Positions 32,454 to 40,779 of a stretch of DNA of 40,779 nucleotides are shown here, in pieces. How positions within the stretch are numbered: the stretch's first letter is position 1; every line of letters begins with the position of its first letter. A program made the position numbers and the translations under genes. Under the pieces are notes generated by a model, which saw nothing but the letters and a program-made list of their open reading frames with translations, was not told the origin of the DNA and searched no databases. Origin of the DNA: Conexibacter sp. (GTDB lineage: Bacteria; Actinomycetota; Thermoleophilia; Solirubrobacterales; Solirubrobacteraceae); NCBI GenBank assembly GCA_025964325.1, contig JAOPZA010000171.1, forward strand, positions 1 through 40,779, given 5' to 3'.

Positions 32454-33137
32454 GTGACCGACACCCAGGCAACACCGCCGCCCCCCGCCCGCGATCGCCC
32501 GGTTCGGGTGCTGATCGTCGACGACCACGACGTGTTCCGGCACGGCCTCGCCCAGCTCGTCGCCGAAGCGGGCATCGAGATCGTGGCCGAGGCGAGCAGC
32601 GGAGCGATGGGCATTCGCCTTGCGCGCGAGCTCGAGCCCGACGTCGTGCTGATGGACCTCAGCATGCCGGTGATGTCGGGGATCGAGGCGACGCGCGCGA
32701 TCGTCGCGCTCGGCTCCCCGACACGCGTCGTGATCCTCACGATCTCGGAGGACGACCACTCGATGATGGAGGCGCTGCTCGCCGGGGCGGTCGGCTACGT
32801 GCTCAAGGACGCCGAGCTCGAGCGCATCGTCGCCGCGGTCCGCAGCGCCGCCGCCGGGGAGGCGATCGTCCCACGCCCCGTCGCCGCCGAGGTCCTGCGC
32901 CGGCTGCGAGCAGCGGAGCCGGATGCGCCCGCGCTCCTCACGCTCGAGCTGTCAGAGCGCGAGTTCGACGTCCTGCGGCTCATCGTCGAGGGGCGGGACA
33001 ACGCCACGATCGCGGCCGAGCTGTTCATCAGCCCGAACACGGTCAAGAACCACGTCGTCAAGATCTTCGCCAAGCTCGGCGTCGACAGCCGGCTCCAGGC
33101 GTCGGTGCACGCGCTGCGGCGCGGCCTCGTCTCCTGA
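32454..33137 (+). CDS. NarL/FixJ-type response regulator without adjacent kinase
   Basis: 227 aa from GTG 32454 (a GTG 9 bp earlier is an alternative). Receiver domain: VRVLIVDDHDVFRHGL with the acidic pair, phospho-Asp in VVLMDLSMPVMSG, and Lys in GYVLKDAE. LuxR helix-turn-helix at the C-terminus: LSEREFDVLRLIVEGRDNATIAAELFISPNTVKNHVVKIFAKLGV. It stands divergent to the surface operon and convergent (4 bp) with the next response regulator, so no kinase gene is in its own unit; the kinases at 33819 or 35505 could serve it. Likely regulator of the surface operon (inference). Confidence 0.93.
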   Translation: MTDTQATPPPPARDRPVRVLIVDDHDVFRHGLAQLVAEAGIEIVAEASSGAMGIRLARELEPDVVLMDLSMPVMSGIEATRAIVALGSPTRVVILTISEDDHSMMEALLAGAVGYVLKDAELERIVAAVRSAAAGEAIVPRPVAAEVLRRLRAAEPDAPALLTLELSEREFDVLRLIVEGRDNATIAAELFISPNTVKNHVVKIFAKLGVDSRLQASVHALRRGLVS

Positions 33138-33141
33138 GCCG

Positions 33142-33822
33142 CTAGAACCGCGCAGCACGGCCGCGGACGCGGTCCAGCAGCGCGAACGCCGTCCGCCGGT
33201 CGGGCACGCGCAGCTTGTGCAGCACCGAGGAGACATGCCGCCGCACGGTCACCTGGCTGATGCCCAGACGCGCCGCGACTTCGGCGGTCGAGGCGCTCTC
33301 GCGCAACAGCTCGAGGATCTCCCACTCGCGGTCGGTCAGCTCGGCGCCTCCGCTGCCCAAGAGCGGCACGCGCCGGCGCCGGCGCTCGCTGAGCTCCTCG
33401 ACGATGCGGCTGACGAGCCGCCGGGGAATCGCCGCCTCGCCCGTCAACACCCCCTCGAGCGCCGCCGACAGCCGGGCCGGGTCGACGTCCTTCAGCAGGT
33501 ACCCGGCCGCGCCGGCCTTGATCGCGGCGAACAGATCATCCTCGTCGGCCGAGACGGTCAGCATCACGATCGCGGTGCCGGGCAGGCGGGCGGCGATCTG
33601 GGCTGCCGCCTCGATGCCGTCCCCTCCGGGCATGTGGACGTCGAGCAGGCAGACGTCCGGGCGCTCGCGGATCGCCGCCTCGACCGCCGACGGCCCGTCG
33701 GCCGCCTCGGCGCAGATCTCGAAGCCCGTTCCCTCCAGCGCCATGCGGACGCCGGCGCGAGCGGCGACGTGGTCGTCGGCGACGAGCACGCGTCGTGAAG
33801 CGGTGGTCGCCGGCTCACTCAC
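33142..33822 (-). CDS. NarL/FixJ-type response regulator, partner of the upstream kinase
   Basis: 226 aa from GTG 33822, which overlaps the kinase stop (GTGA); the longer frame is inside the kinase gene. Receiver: RRVLVADDHVAARAGVRMAL, phospho-Asp in VCLLDVHMPGGDG, Lys in GYLLKDVD. LuxR HTH: LTDREWEILELLRESASTAEVAARLGISQVTVRRHVSSVLHKL. Phosphorylated by the co-transcribed kinase; target genes are not visible. Confidence 0.94.
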   Translation of the reverse strand: MSEPATTASRRVLVADDHVAARAGVRMALEGTGFEICAEAADGPSAVEAAIRERPDVCLLDVHMPGGDGIEAAAQIAARLPGTAIVMLTVSADEDDLFAAIKAGAAGYLLKDVDPARLSAALEGVLTGEAAIPRRLVSRIVEELSERRRRRVPLLGSGGAELTDREWEILELLRESASTAEVAARLGISQVTVRRHVSSVLHKLRVPDRRTAFALLDRVRGRAARF

Positions 33823-35270
33823 GGCAGCGCCACCTCGACCTCCGTGCCGAGGCCGGGAGCCGAACGGACCGCGAGGCATCCGCCGAAGGCCTCCGCGCGT
33901 TCGCGCATGGCGAGCAGCCCGTAGGAGTCGCGGGAGGGACTCCTCGCGTCGGGGTCGAAGCCGCAGCCGTCGTCGCGCACCGTCACGCTGCGCGGCTCGC
34001 CGTCGCGCAGCTCGATCGCCGCCGTGCGCGCGCCGCCGTGCCGGGCCGCGTTGGAGAGGGCCTCGCCGACGATCCTCATCAGCGCCTCACGCACCGGCGG
34101 CGCGACCTGCAACGTCGGCTCGCCGCTCACCCGCACGTCCAGATCCAGCCGCCGGCCGAGCTCGTCGGCCGCCCGCTCGAGCGCCTCGTGGAGCGGCTCG
34201 TCGAGCGGCACCCGCAGCGTCGAGATCGCCGCGCGGGACTCGTCGAGCGCGCGCTCGGCGGCGCTCAGCATCCGCTCGGTGACCGGTCCCGGCTGCAGCG
34301 TGTGCAGGCGGCGCGCCTGTCCGAGCAGGTACATCAGCTCCTGGGCCACGCCGTCGTGCAGCTCGCGCGCCACGCGCCCCCGCTCCTCGATCGTCACGAG
34401 TCGCGCCCGATCGCGCTGATACGCCCGGATCTCCCCCACCGCGCCGGCGGCCAGCAGGATGTAGGCGCCGAGCGCGAGCACATCGCCGGCGTAGAACCAG
34501 TCGACGTACAGCGAGGGCACGAGCAGGTAGTTCAGCCAGGCGAACGCGAGCAGGGTCGTGCCCCATGTCAGGAACAGGGAGAACGAGTCCAGCCGTCGGC
34601 GCCGGCGAGCGATGAACCCGGCGGCCGCCACGACGACCAACGCCGCGGAGATGCCCTTCAGCACGATCGATCCCGCGGTCCCCGAGAGCACACGGTAGGC
34701 GACCGCGCCGGTGGGCTGGCCGCCGCCGGCGTCCTGCGGCAGGTCCGGACCGAGTGTCGCGAGGACGAGCGCGAGCACGCCGAGCGCGCAGACCGTTCCC
34801 GCGACGAGCGTGCGCGCGGCATGGGGCCGCGGGCGCCGGCTGCGTGCGGGGACCAGCGCGGCCGCGGCCAGCAGCGCGGCGGCGACGAGCCGTCCCGACA
34901 CCGGAAGCCAGGTCGCCAGTCCGCCCGGACTGCGCCCCGTCGCGGCCGGGATCGCGTTGAACAGCAGGTTCGAGACGCCGAGCACGGCGAAGGACACGGC
35001 CAGCAGCAGGTCGCTGGCCGCGGGCAGGCGCCGGAAGCGCCCTGCCGCCAGCATCGAGACGAGCAGCGCGACGAGCGCCGACGCAGTGGCGATCTGGGCG
35101 TGCAGCGTCGCGCGGTGGTAGGCGAACCGCAGGCTCGGCACCGTCACGACGAGCGTCGTGACCGCCGCGCCGACCAGGCCCGCGACCAGCAGGCCGGTCC
35201 AGCGCAGCGACATCTGACTCGACCGGCGGTCGATGATCCTCCGTGTGCTCGTTGGCGCTTCCGTGGCCAT
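33819..35270 (-). CDS. Membrane sensor histidine kinase (HisKA_3 type)
   Basis: 483 aa from ATG 35270, chosen over ATG 35285 because GGAG lies 8 nt before it. About seven or eight hydrophobic segments fill the first 270 residues with no large external sensor domain, so the signal is probably sensed in or at the membrane. Dimerisation/phospho-acceptor: IEERGRVARELHDGVAQELMYLL (His in RELHD). ATPase: EALSNAARHGGARTA, VRDDGCGFDP, YGLLAMRERAEAFGG. It is divergent from the second kinase at 35505 across a gap of about 230 bp. Confidence 0.94.
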   Translation of the reverse strand: MATEAPTSTRRIIDRRSSQMSLRWTGLLVAGLVGAAVTTLVVTVPSLRFAYHRATLHAQIATASALVALLVSMLAAGRFRRLPAASDLLLAVSFAVLGVSNLLFNAIPAATGRSPGGLATWLPVSGRLVAAALLAAAALVPARSRRPRPHAARTLVAGTVCALGVLALVLATLGPDLPQDAGGGQPTGAVAYRVLSGTAGSIVLKGISAALVVVAAAGFIARRRRRLDSFSLFLTWGTTLLAFAWLNYLLVPSLYVDWFYAGDVLALGAYILLAAGAVGEIRAYQRDRARLVTIEERGRVARELHDGVAQELMYLLGQARRLHTLQPGPVTERMLSAAERALDESRAAISTLRVPLDEPLHEALERAADELGRRLDLDVRVSGEPTLQVAPPVREALMRIVGEALSNAARHGGARTAAIELRDGEPRSVTVRDDGCGFDPDARSPSRDSYGLLAMRERAEAFGGCLAVRSAPGLGTEVEVALP

Positions 35271-35504
35271 CGGCGGAGCTCCCATTTTTCACGGCTGTCG
35301 TCGTCTTACCAAAGACGTGTGCACCGAATCTACGGAGAACGGGACCGTGCAACAAGCTTCGGTCGGTTCCGCAAGGTCGCTGTCACTACGCCGCGAGCGG
35401 TACGCCGGCGTCTCGGCGCCCCTCCGCGTACTCCCACAGCAGCAGCCGGGCGGCGTCCGCTCGGCCGATGACGCGCCGCAACGGGCGGAGTAGCGTCCCG
35501 CACG

Positions 35505-36638
35505 ATGCCGAAGCCTCGCCTGCGATCCTGGAACGTCGTGCTCGCCGTCGCGGCAGCGGCTGCGCTGATCGTCGAACGGCACCTGCGGGCGGAGGGCGGC
35601 ATCGGATGGGTCGGCGCGCTGGTTCTCGCGATCGCGGCGGCGACGCCGCTCGCGTGGCGCACGCGCGCACCGCTGGCGGCGCTCGTCGGGGTCGAGGCCG
35701 GCGCGCTGCTCTGCGTGGTCGCGTTTCACGCGAGCTGGGCGGCGACGGCGATGGTGCTCGTCGAGCTCTATACCGTCGCGCTCCTCGGCGACCGGCTGCG
35801 ATCGCTGCTCGTCGGGGCGATCACGGCAATCGGGGTGATCGTCGCGATCGTGCTCGTCGACGGCACGCTGGACCCGGGGGGCATCGCGATGCGGGTCCCG
35901 CTGGTGTTCGCGGCGCTCGCCCTCGGAGACACGGTCCGCTCGCGGCGGGCGCTGCGCGCGGCGGCGCGCGAGCAGGCGCTGCGCGAGGCACGTGAGCGCG
36001 AGGAGGAGGGCCGACGCCGCGTCGCCGGCGAGCGTCTGCGGATCGCTCGAGAGCTCCACGACACGCTCGCGCATTCGCTTGTCGCGATCAACGTCAGGTC
36101 GGGCGTGGCGGTCGACCTCCACGACTCGCAGGACCCGTTGCCCGCGCTCCAGGACATCAAGCACGTCTCAGCCGTCGCGCTGCGCGACCTGCGCGCGACG
36201 CTGAGCCTCCTGCGCGAGCAGGACGACGCAGCTCCGACCACGCCGGCGTTCGAGCTCGACGCGCTGCCGCGACTCGTCGATCACGCGCGGTCGAGCGGGC
36301 TGCGCGCGGAGATCGATGTCGAGGTCGACGGCGCCGCCGTCCCGTCCGCGATCGGCGGCGCCGCCTTCCGGATCGTGCAGGAAGCGCTGACCAACGTCGT
36401 GCGCCACGCCGATGCGTCGAGCGCGCACGTGCGCGTCCGAGCGAGCCCCGACACGCTCGACATCGAGATCACCGACGACGGTCGAGGCGCCGGCAGCGGC
36501 GTTCACGCGGGATTCGGCCTTCGCGGCATGGCCGAACGCGCCGCCGCGCTCGGAGGCCGCCTCAACGTCGGCCCGCGCGAGGAAGGCGGCTGGCGGGTCC
36601 ACGCGATGCTTCCGCTCAGCGGCGGGGATCGCCCGTGA
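35505..36638 (+). CDS. Membrane sensor histidine kinase (HisKA_3 type), second system
   Basis: 377 aa. Four or five membrane segments in the first 140 residues, a charged coiled segment (RALRAAAREQALREAREREEEGRRR), then phospho-acceptor RIARELHDTLAHSLVAINVRSGVAVDL and ATPase motifs EALTNVVRHADASSAHV, ITDDGRGAG and GFGLRGMAERAAALGG. TAGCGT (35491-35496) ends 8 nt before the ATG. The stop overlaps the GTG of its response regulator. The signal is unknown; such kinases commonly sense envelope stress. Confidence 0.94.
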   Translation: MPKPRLRSWNVVLAVAAAAALIVERHLRAEGGIGWVGALVLAIAAATPLAWRTRAPLAALVGVEAGALLCVVAFHASWAATAMVLVELYTVALLGDRLRSLLVGAITAIGVIVAIVLVDGTLDPGGIAMRVPLVFAALALGDTVRSRRALRAAAREQALREAREREEEGRRRVAGERLRIARELHDTLAHSLVAINVRSGVAVDLHDSQDPLPALQDIKHVSAVALRDLRATLSLLREQDDAAPTTPAFELDALPRLVDHARSSGLRAEIDVEVDGAAVPSAIGGAAFRIVQEALTNVVRHADASSAHVRVRASPDTLDIEITDDGRGAGSGVHAGFGLRGMAERAAALGGRLNVGPREEGGWRVHAMLPLSGGDRP

Positions 36639-37300
36639 CGCCCACACGGGTCGTTCTCGCCGAGGACCAGCCGATGGTCCGAGCCGGCTTCCGCGCGCTG
36701 CTGGACTCCCGCAGCGACATCGAGGTCGTCGGCGAGGCCGCAACGGGAGCGGAGGCACTCGAGCAGGTTCGCGCGCTGCGGCCGGACGTCGTCGTCATGG
36801 ACATCCGGATGCCCGAGATGGACGGGCTCGAGGCGACCCGCCAGATCATCGGCGACCGCGCGCTCGGCCACACCCGCGTCCTGGTCCTGACGACGTTCGA
36901 TCTCGACGAGTACGTCTTCGGCGCGCTCCGCGCCGGCGCCAGCGGCTTCCTGCTCAAAGGCGGCGAACCCGCCGACCTCGTCCAGGCGATCCGCATCGTC
37001 GCCGACGGCGAGTCGCTGCTCGCCCCGAGCGTCACGCGGCGACTGATCCAGACCTACATCTCGCAACCGCAGCCGCCTGCGCGAAGCGAGCCCGACGCGA
37101 TGGCAGAGCTGACGGCGCGGGAGCGCGAGGTCCTCAGCCTCGTCGCCACCGGCCTGAACAACGCCGAGATCGCTCACGCGCTTCAGCTGAGCCCGCTCAC
37201 AGCCAAGACGCACGTCTCGAGGATCCTCATGAAGCTCGGCGCGCGCGACCGCGTCCAGCTCGTCGTGATCGCCTACCAGAGCGGGATCGTCGAGCCGTAG
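36635..37300 (+). CDS. NarL/FixJ-type response regulator, second system
   Basis: 221 aa from GTG 36635 (GTGA overlap with the kinase stop). Receiver: TRVVLAEDQPMVRAGFRALL, phospho-Asp in VVVMDIRMPEMDG, Lys in GFLLKGGE. LuxR HTH: LTAREREVLSLVATGLNNAEIAHALQLSPLTAKTHVSRILMKLGARDRVQLV. Complete two-component pair with the preceding kinase; followed by a strong palindrome before the convergent PQQ gene. Confidence 0.95.
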   Translation: MTPTRVVLAEDQPMVRAGFRALLDSRSDIEVVGEAATGAEALEQVRALRPDVVVMDIRMPEMDGLEATRQIIGDRALGHTRVLVLTTFDLDEYVFGALRAGASGFLLKGGEPADLVQAIRIVADGESLLAPSVTRRLIQTYISQPQPPARSEPDAMAELTAREREVLSLVATGLNNAEIAHALQLSPLTAKTHVSRILMKLGARDRVQLVVIAYQSGIVEP

Positions 37301-37306
37301 GCGTCG

Positions 37307-37335
37307 GGCTGCATGCCACGCCGTGGCATGCAGCC
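37307..37335. terminator. Bidirectional terminator-like palindrome
   Basis: Arms GGCTGCATGCCAC/GTGGCATGCAGCC (13 bp) around GCC, 6 bp after the response-regulator stop and 35 bp beyond the convergent PQQ gene stop. There is no T-tract. Confidence 0.65.
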
Positions 37336-37369
37336 GTGCGCGGCGGCCGCGCGAGGAGCGCGTCCCGTC

Positions 37370-39343
37370 CTACGGAGCGGCCGCCCCGGCGCCGCCGCCA
37401 CCGCCGCCACCGCCGCTCTTGCCCTCGACCGAGGCGACGTATCTGGCGATCGAGTCGATCTGCGCTCTGGAGAGCGTTCCGCCGAACGCCGGCATCCCGG
37501 GGCCGCCGTCGGTGACCTGTCTCACGACACGCGCTTCGTTCGGTCTGAGCTGGTCGAGGTTCGGCCCGGTCGTGCCGGTCGTACCCGCGTCGGCGAGCGT
37601 GTGGCAGGTGGCGCAGTTGGTTCTGAACAGCGCTCTGCCCGCCGCTGCGGATGCGCCGCCGCCCTGCTGGGGTGGCTGGGTGCTCGTGGTCGGCGTCGGG
37701 GCCGCGCCCGTGGCGCCGAGGCGGTAGGCGACGATCACCGGTCTCTCTGCTCTACCCGACGGGAAGCTGCCCGCTGTGATCACGGTGTCGTCGTCGATCG
37801 CCACCGGCGCGTTCGTCCCGGCCGGGAGTCTTCTCGACCACGCGACGGCGCCCGTCTGCTTGTTCAGCGCATAGGCCGTGCCGTCGAACGTCGTCGTGAA
37901 GACGAGGTCGTTGGTGACCGCCGCCGCGCCATAGGCGGAGCTGGGCAATCTCTGGTCCCATCTCACCGTGCCGCTCGCGATGTCGAGCGCGACCATCTCA
38001 CCGGTGCCCGTCGCCGGGTTCGCGCTGGTCTCGACCTGCTTTCTGACGATGCCGGCGAGGTTGTTGATCGGCAGGTAGAGCGTCGCGCCGTCCGACGCCA
38101 TCGGCGACTCGACGCCGCCGAACTCACCGGGGAGCACGTTGTACGTCGCGCTCGGACTCGGCAGCTTGCTGTACTGCCTACTCTGGGCGTAGATGTGGTC
38201 GTTGTCGTGGCCGTTGTGTCTGCCGACTGAGGTTCTCCACAGCAGTCTGCCGGTGTTCGCGTCGTTCGCGATCGCGATCCCGCCCTTGCCGGCGGACAGC
38301 GTGACCGGCGTGCCATTGGCCTGGGCGAGGATCGGCGAGTTGTTGAGGTCCCAGTCGTAGACGTCGTGCGGGATCAGCTGGTAGTGCCACAGCAGTCTGC
38401 CGCTGGCGGCGTCGAGCTTGACGACGGCGTTTGTGTAGAGGTTCGGCCCGGGGCGCGAGCCGCCGAACGACGCCGACTGGCTCGTCGACGGTCTCGTGAA
38501 GTTGCTGCCGACGAACGGCGCCGGATTCGAGACGTTCAGATAGACGTTGCCGGCGGCGTCGAACGACGGCGGCTCCCACTGCCCGCCACCCGAGTTGACC
38601 TTCGGGTTGCCCCAGAGCGACGCCGGAACCTCGTCCCACTTCCATCTGGTGGCACCGGTGTTCATGTCCATCGCCCACAGGATCGCCTGGCCGTTGCCGG
38701 CGTAGAAGCCTCTCGGATTGCCCGGCACCGTCGAGACGTAGACGACCCCGTTGTTGACGCCCGGCGCCATGTCGATGCCCTCGTTGCCGTTGCGGACCAG
38801 TCTTCTGCTCCACAGCTGCTCACCGGTTCTCGCGCTCAGCGCGAACGCGTTGGTCTGCGTCGCGCCGAAGACTCTGCCGTCCGCGACCGCGACACCATTG
38901 GGGCCCGTGTCGGGCGAGTTGTAGCTTCTCGTCCACATCACTCTGCCGGTTCTGCGGTCGATCGCCTGCACGTCGGACGTCAGGTTCTGGGTGTACATCA
39001 CGCCGCCCACCACGACCGGGGTCGTGGCGTAGTTGCCGAACGCGCCCGCGCCTCTGATCGGGACCGTCCAGGCGACCCCGAGCTGCGACACGTTGCTCGA
39101 TCTGATCTGGCTGGTCACGCTCCGCGTGTTGCCGAGATCGCCGTTGGGCATCGTCCAACCGGCGGCGGCCGTCGTGGCCGGGATCGTGGCCGGCGTCCCC
39201 CCGGGCGTCGTCCCCGCGGCGGTGCTCGACGTCGTTGAACTCTTCTTGCCCCCGCCGCCGCATCCGGCCACGACGAGCGCCGCCAGCACGACCAGGGGAA
39301 CGATCAAACGTGCGCCTGCCCGTACACCGCCTGTCCAACCCAT
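37370..39343 (-). CDS. PQQ-type beta-propeller lipoprotein with C-terminal cytochrome c domain
   Basis: 657 aa from ATG 39343 (AGAGG 8 nt upstream); the ATG at 39430 is rejected. Lipobox LVVAGC near residue 26, then a Thr/Ser linker. Propeller blades show AxDxxTGxxxW motifs (QAIDRRTGRVMWTRSY, ALSARTGEQLWSRRL, KLDAASGRLLWHYQ, ALNKQTGAVAWSRRL), as in PQQ-dependent alcohol/sugar dehydrogenases. A heme c site CATCH (577-581) and a distal Met in GPGMPAF (617) follow, then a Gly-rich end. Likely an outer-membrane-side quinohemoprotein oxidising an alcohol or sugar; whether PQQ is bound is unproven, and PQQ synthesis genes are not in the window. Arginine is AGA in 29 of 38 codons, extreme for this genome. 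Confidence 0.9.
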   Translation of the reverse strand: MGWTGGVRAGARLIVPLVVLAALVVAGCGGGGKKSSTTSSTAAGTTPGGTPATIPATTAAAGWTMPNGDLGNTRSVTSQIRSSNVSQLGVAWTVPIRGAGAFGNYATTPVVVGGVMYTQNLTSDVQAIDRRTGRVMWTRSYNSPDTGPNGVAVADGRVFGATQTNAFALSARTGEQLWSRRLVRNGNEGIDMAPGVNNGVVYVSTVPGNPRGFYAGNGQAILWAMDMNTGATRWKWDEVPASLWGNPKVNSGGGQWEPPSFDAAGNVYLNVSNPAPFVGSNFTRPSTSQSASFGGSRPGPNLYTNAVVKLDAASGRLLWHYQLIPHDVYDWDLNNSPILAQANGTPVTLSAGKGGIAIANDANTGRLLWRTSVGRHNGHDNDHIYAQSRQYSKLPSPSATYNVLPGEFGGVESPMASDGATLYLPINNLAGIVRKQVETSANPATGTGEMVALDIASGTVRWDQRLPSSAYGAAAVTNDLVFTTTFDGTAYALNKQTGAVAWSRRLPAGTNAPVAIDDDTVITAGSFPSGRAERPVIVAYRLGATGAAPTPTTSTQPPQQGGGASAAAGRALFRTNCATCHTLADAGTTGTTGPNLDQLRPNEARVVRQVTDGGPGMPAFGGTLSRAQIDSIARYVASVEGKSGGGGGGGGAGAAAP

Positions 39344-39356
39344 TCTCGCGCCTCTT

Positions 39357-39373
39357 CTCTGTCGTGAACAGAG
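39357..39373. promoter_or_regulatory. Inverted repeat upstream of the PQQ lipoprotein gene
   Basis: CTCTGT/ACAGAG with a 5-nt spacer, 14 bp upstream of ATG 39343; it may be a leader hairpin or operator. The rest of the 308-bp divergent gap to 39652 shows no gene I can support. Confidence 0.35.
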
Positions 39374-39651
39374 CAACTCGTCGGAGCGAGCGAACCGACC
39401 GCGATGCCCAATGTAGGTGAAGTAGTCCAATGCCGGCCGATGCGTAGCGCGGCAGCGCCATCATCCGCAGCGCTGGCGTCGGCGCCATCACACCTCCAAC
39501 CGGCATCACGCGACGAGCCCGGGCGCCGGCGCGCCATCGTCGGCGTCCGACGTGCCCTGCGGCTCCGCGCTCGCGATGTCGCCGACCGGTCCGAGTACGC
39601 TCGAGACGACCCTGCCGAGGCGAGCGACGGCCGTGAGCGGGGGTCGTGCGG

Positions 39652-40779
39652 GTGAACGCCGTGATCTTCCGCCAGCTCATCCACGACGACCTCGGGTGCG
39701 CGAGCTACCTGATCGGCGACGAGTCGGCCGGAATCGCCGCGGTCGTCGATCCCAAGCTGGACATCGACGAGTACCTCCACCTCGCGCGCTACCTCGGCGT
39801 GCGCATCGAGCACGTCCTCGAGACCCACAACCACGCCGATCACGTCTCCGGACACGGACGCCTCGTCGCCGCGACCGGCGCCACGATCCACATCCACCGC
39901 GCGGCCGCCCCCGACTACGACCACGAGCCGTTCGACGACGGCTGGGAGCTCGCGCTCGGCTCGCTGCGGGTGCGCGCGCTGCACACGCCGGGGCACCGTC
40001 CGGAGCACGCCGTGTTCGCGCTCGTCGACACCGCCCGCGGCGAGGAACCGTGGGCGGCGCTGACCGGCGACACGCTGTTCGTCGGCGACATCGCACGCCC
40101 TGACCTCGCCGTCGAGAAGGAGGCGGGCGCGCGCGCGATCTACCACTCGCTGCACGAGCGGCTGCTACGACTGCCCGACACGACCGAGGTCTGGCCCGGC
40201 CACCTCGGCGGGTCGCTCTGCGGCGGCCCGGGAATGGACCTCAAGGTCTCCTCGACGATCGGGTTCGAGCGCGAGCACCAGCAGCTGCTCGGCATCGCCG
40301 ACGTCGAGGAGTTCGTCGCACGCACGACCGCGGCGCTCGGCCCGCAGCCGCCGAACTTCCAGGAGATCGTCGCGCTCAACCGCGGCCCGCTCGTCAAGGA
40401 GAGCGTCGAGGCGCACCCGCTCGCCCCCCGCCAGGTCCAGCAGGCCCAGGCCGGCGGGGCGCTCGTCGTCGATCTCCGCACCGACCTCCAGTTCGACGAG
40501 GCGCACACCCCCGGCGCCGTCGCCGTCACCGCCCGCCGCGCCGGCTTCGGCTCCAAGCTCGCGTGGCTCGCCGCGCCCGGGCAACCGCTCGTGCTCGTCG
40601 GCCGCGACGACGAGGACGCGCTCGCTGCGACGGCGCTCGCCGCGGCCGTCGGACTCCGCACGATGGCCGGCTACCTCGCGGGCGGCATGACCTCCTGGCG
40701 CGAGGACGGCCTGCCCGTCGGACGCATCGAACGCCTCACCGTGCCCGAGCTGCACGCCCGCTGGCGGGCCGACGACGGG
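39652..40779 (+). CDS. MBL-fold/rhodanese protein, persulfide dioxygenase-like (3' end outside window)
   Basis: 376 codons from GTG 39652 to the window edge, still open. MBL domain: ETHNHADHVSGHG (H59, H61, D63, H64), HTPGHRPEHAVF, ALTGDTLFVGDIARPDL and VWPGHLGGSLCGG, as in ETHE1/CstB-type persulfide dioxygenases and related hydrolases. A rhodanese-like domain follows from about residue 270 (ALVVDLRTDLQFDEAHTPGAVAV). The loop where its active Cys would sit reads PLVLVGRDDEDA, so this rhodanese copy looks inactive; a second one may begin at ERLTVPELHARW. Probable role: sulfide/persulfide oxidation in the cytoplasm. Confidence 0.9.
   Translation, partial: MNAVIFRQLIHDDLGCASYLIGDESAGIAAVVDPKLDIDEYLHLARYLGVRIEHVLETHNHADHVSGHGRLVAATGATIHIHRAAAPDYDHEPFDDGWELALGSLRVRALHTPGHRPEHAVFALVDTARGEEPWAALTGDTLFVGDIARPDLAVEKEAGARAIYHSLHERLLRLPDTTEVWPGHLGGSLCGGPGMDLKVSSTIGFEREHQQLLGIADVEEFVARTTAALGPQPPNFQEIVALNRGPLVKESVEAHPLAPRQVQQAQAGGALVVDLRTDLQFDEAHTPGAVAVTARRAGFGSKLAWLAAPGQPLVLVGRDDEDALAATALAAAVGLRTMAGYLAGGMTSWREDGLPVGRIERLTVPELHARWRADDG

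Noticed and set aside
35386-35500. Short minus-strand ORF ending AARLLLWEYAEGRRDAG and a few more residues, in the kinase/kinase gap
   Set aside because: It has an amphipathic look but no credible start or ribosome site, and it lies across the divergent promoter region; support is too weak.

Overview
High-GC (about 70%) bacterial chromosome. Fused SecDF, PdxS/PdxT, GTG-rich starts, start codons placed directly behind -10-like hexamers, SipW-type signal sequences and many TetR paralogues point to an actinobacterium. My best guess is class Thermoleophilia, order Solirubrobacterales (Conexibacter/Solirubrobacter-like). That placement is inference from gene content; there is no rRNA gene to settle it.

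Layout. 1-5449 (minus): fused secDF (runs off the left edge), a zinc-ribbon/PAS protein, and ruvC-ruvA-ruvB with 4-bp overlaps. 5597-8533: yebC, a blue-copper lipoprotein (plus), and a sugar-nucleotide pair (nucleotidyltransferase and SDR dehydratase). 8591-11814 (plus): phosphomannomutase/phosphoglucomutase, an MBL hydrolase and a zinc-ribbon methyltransferase-like protein. 11830-14168 (minus): LOG-family protein, DnaC-like ATPase, HxlR regulator with an SCP2-like tail. 14531-17747 (plus): two TetR regulators, a TPR-like protein, a small membrane protein. 17775-19463: an 85-bp triplicate repeat that ends inside pdxT, then pdxT and pdxS (minus). 19530-21850: thioesterase, RpiR-type regulator, rfbC. 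21922-24959: tiny membrane protein, zinc-ribbon/TM/Ser-Gly-linker protein, CBS-pair protein, a hairpin-dense gap, a secreted protein. 25293-26727: two more TetR regulators.

Accessory part. 26796-27485 holds an intact CAT-anticodon tRNA and, 569 bp on, a decayed copy of its 3' 47 nt, which looks like a fossil integration scar. Next comes a minus-strand operon of three exported proteins (27552-32179): a SipW-type small protein, a 544-aa Ig-like protein whose C-terminal module resembles that small protein, and an 814-aa protein with four exact-length 105-aa repeats. A LuxR-type response regulator is divergent to it across a gap with a perfect 10-4-10 palindrome. Two complete NarL-type two-component systems follow, then a PQQ-propeller/cytochrome c lipoprotein, and finally an MBL-rhodanese protein cut by the right edge.

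Two window-wide patterns stand out. Many genes have a TANNNT hexamer ending 6-8 nt before the start codon (leaderless mRNAs), whereas several exported proteins have a Shine-Dalgarno sequence. The rare arginine codon AGA is concentrated in some genes, most strongly in the PQQ protein. The best candidate for an undescribed system is the three-protein surface operon with its divergent regulator.
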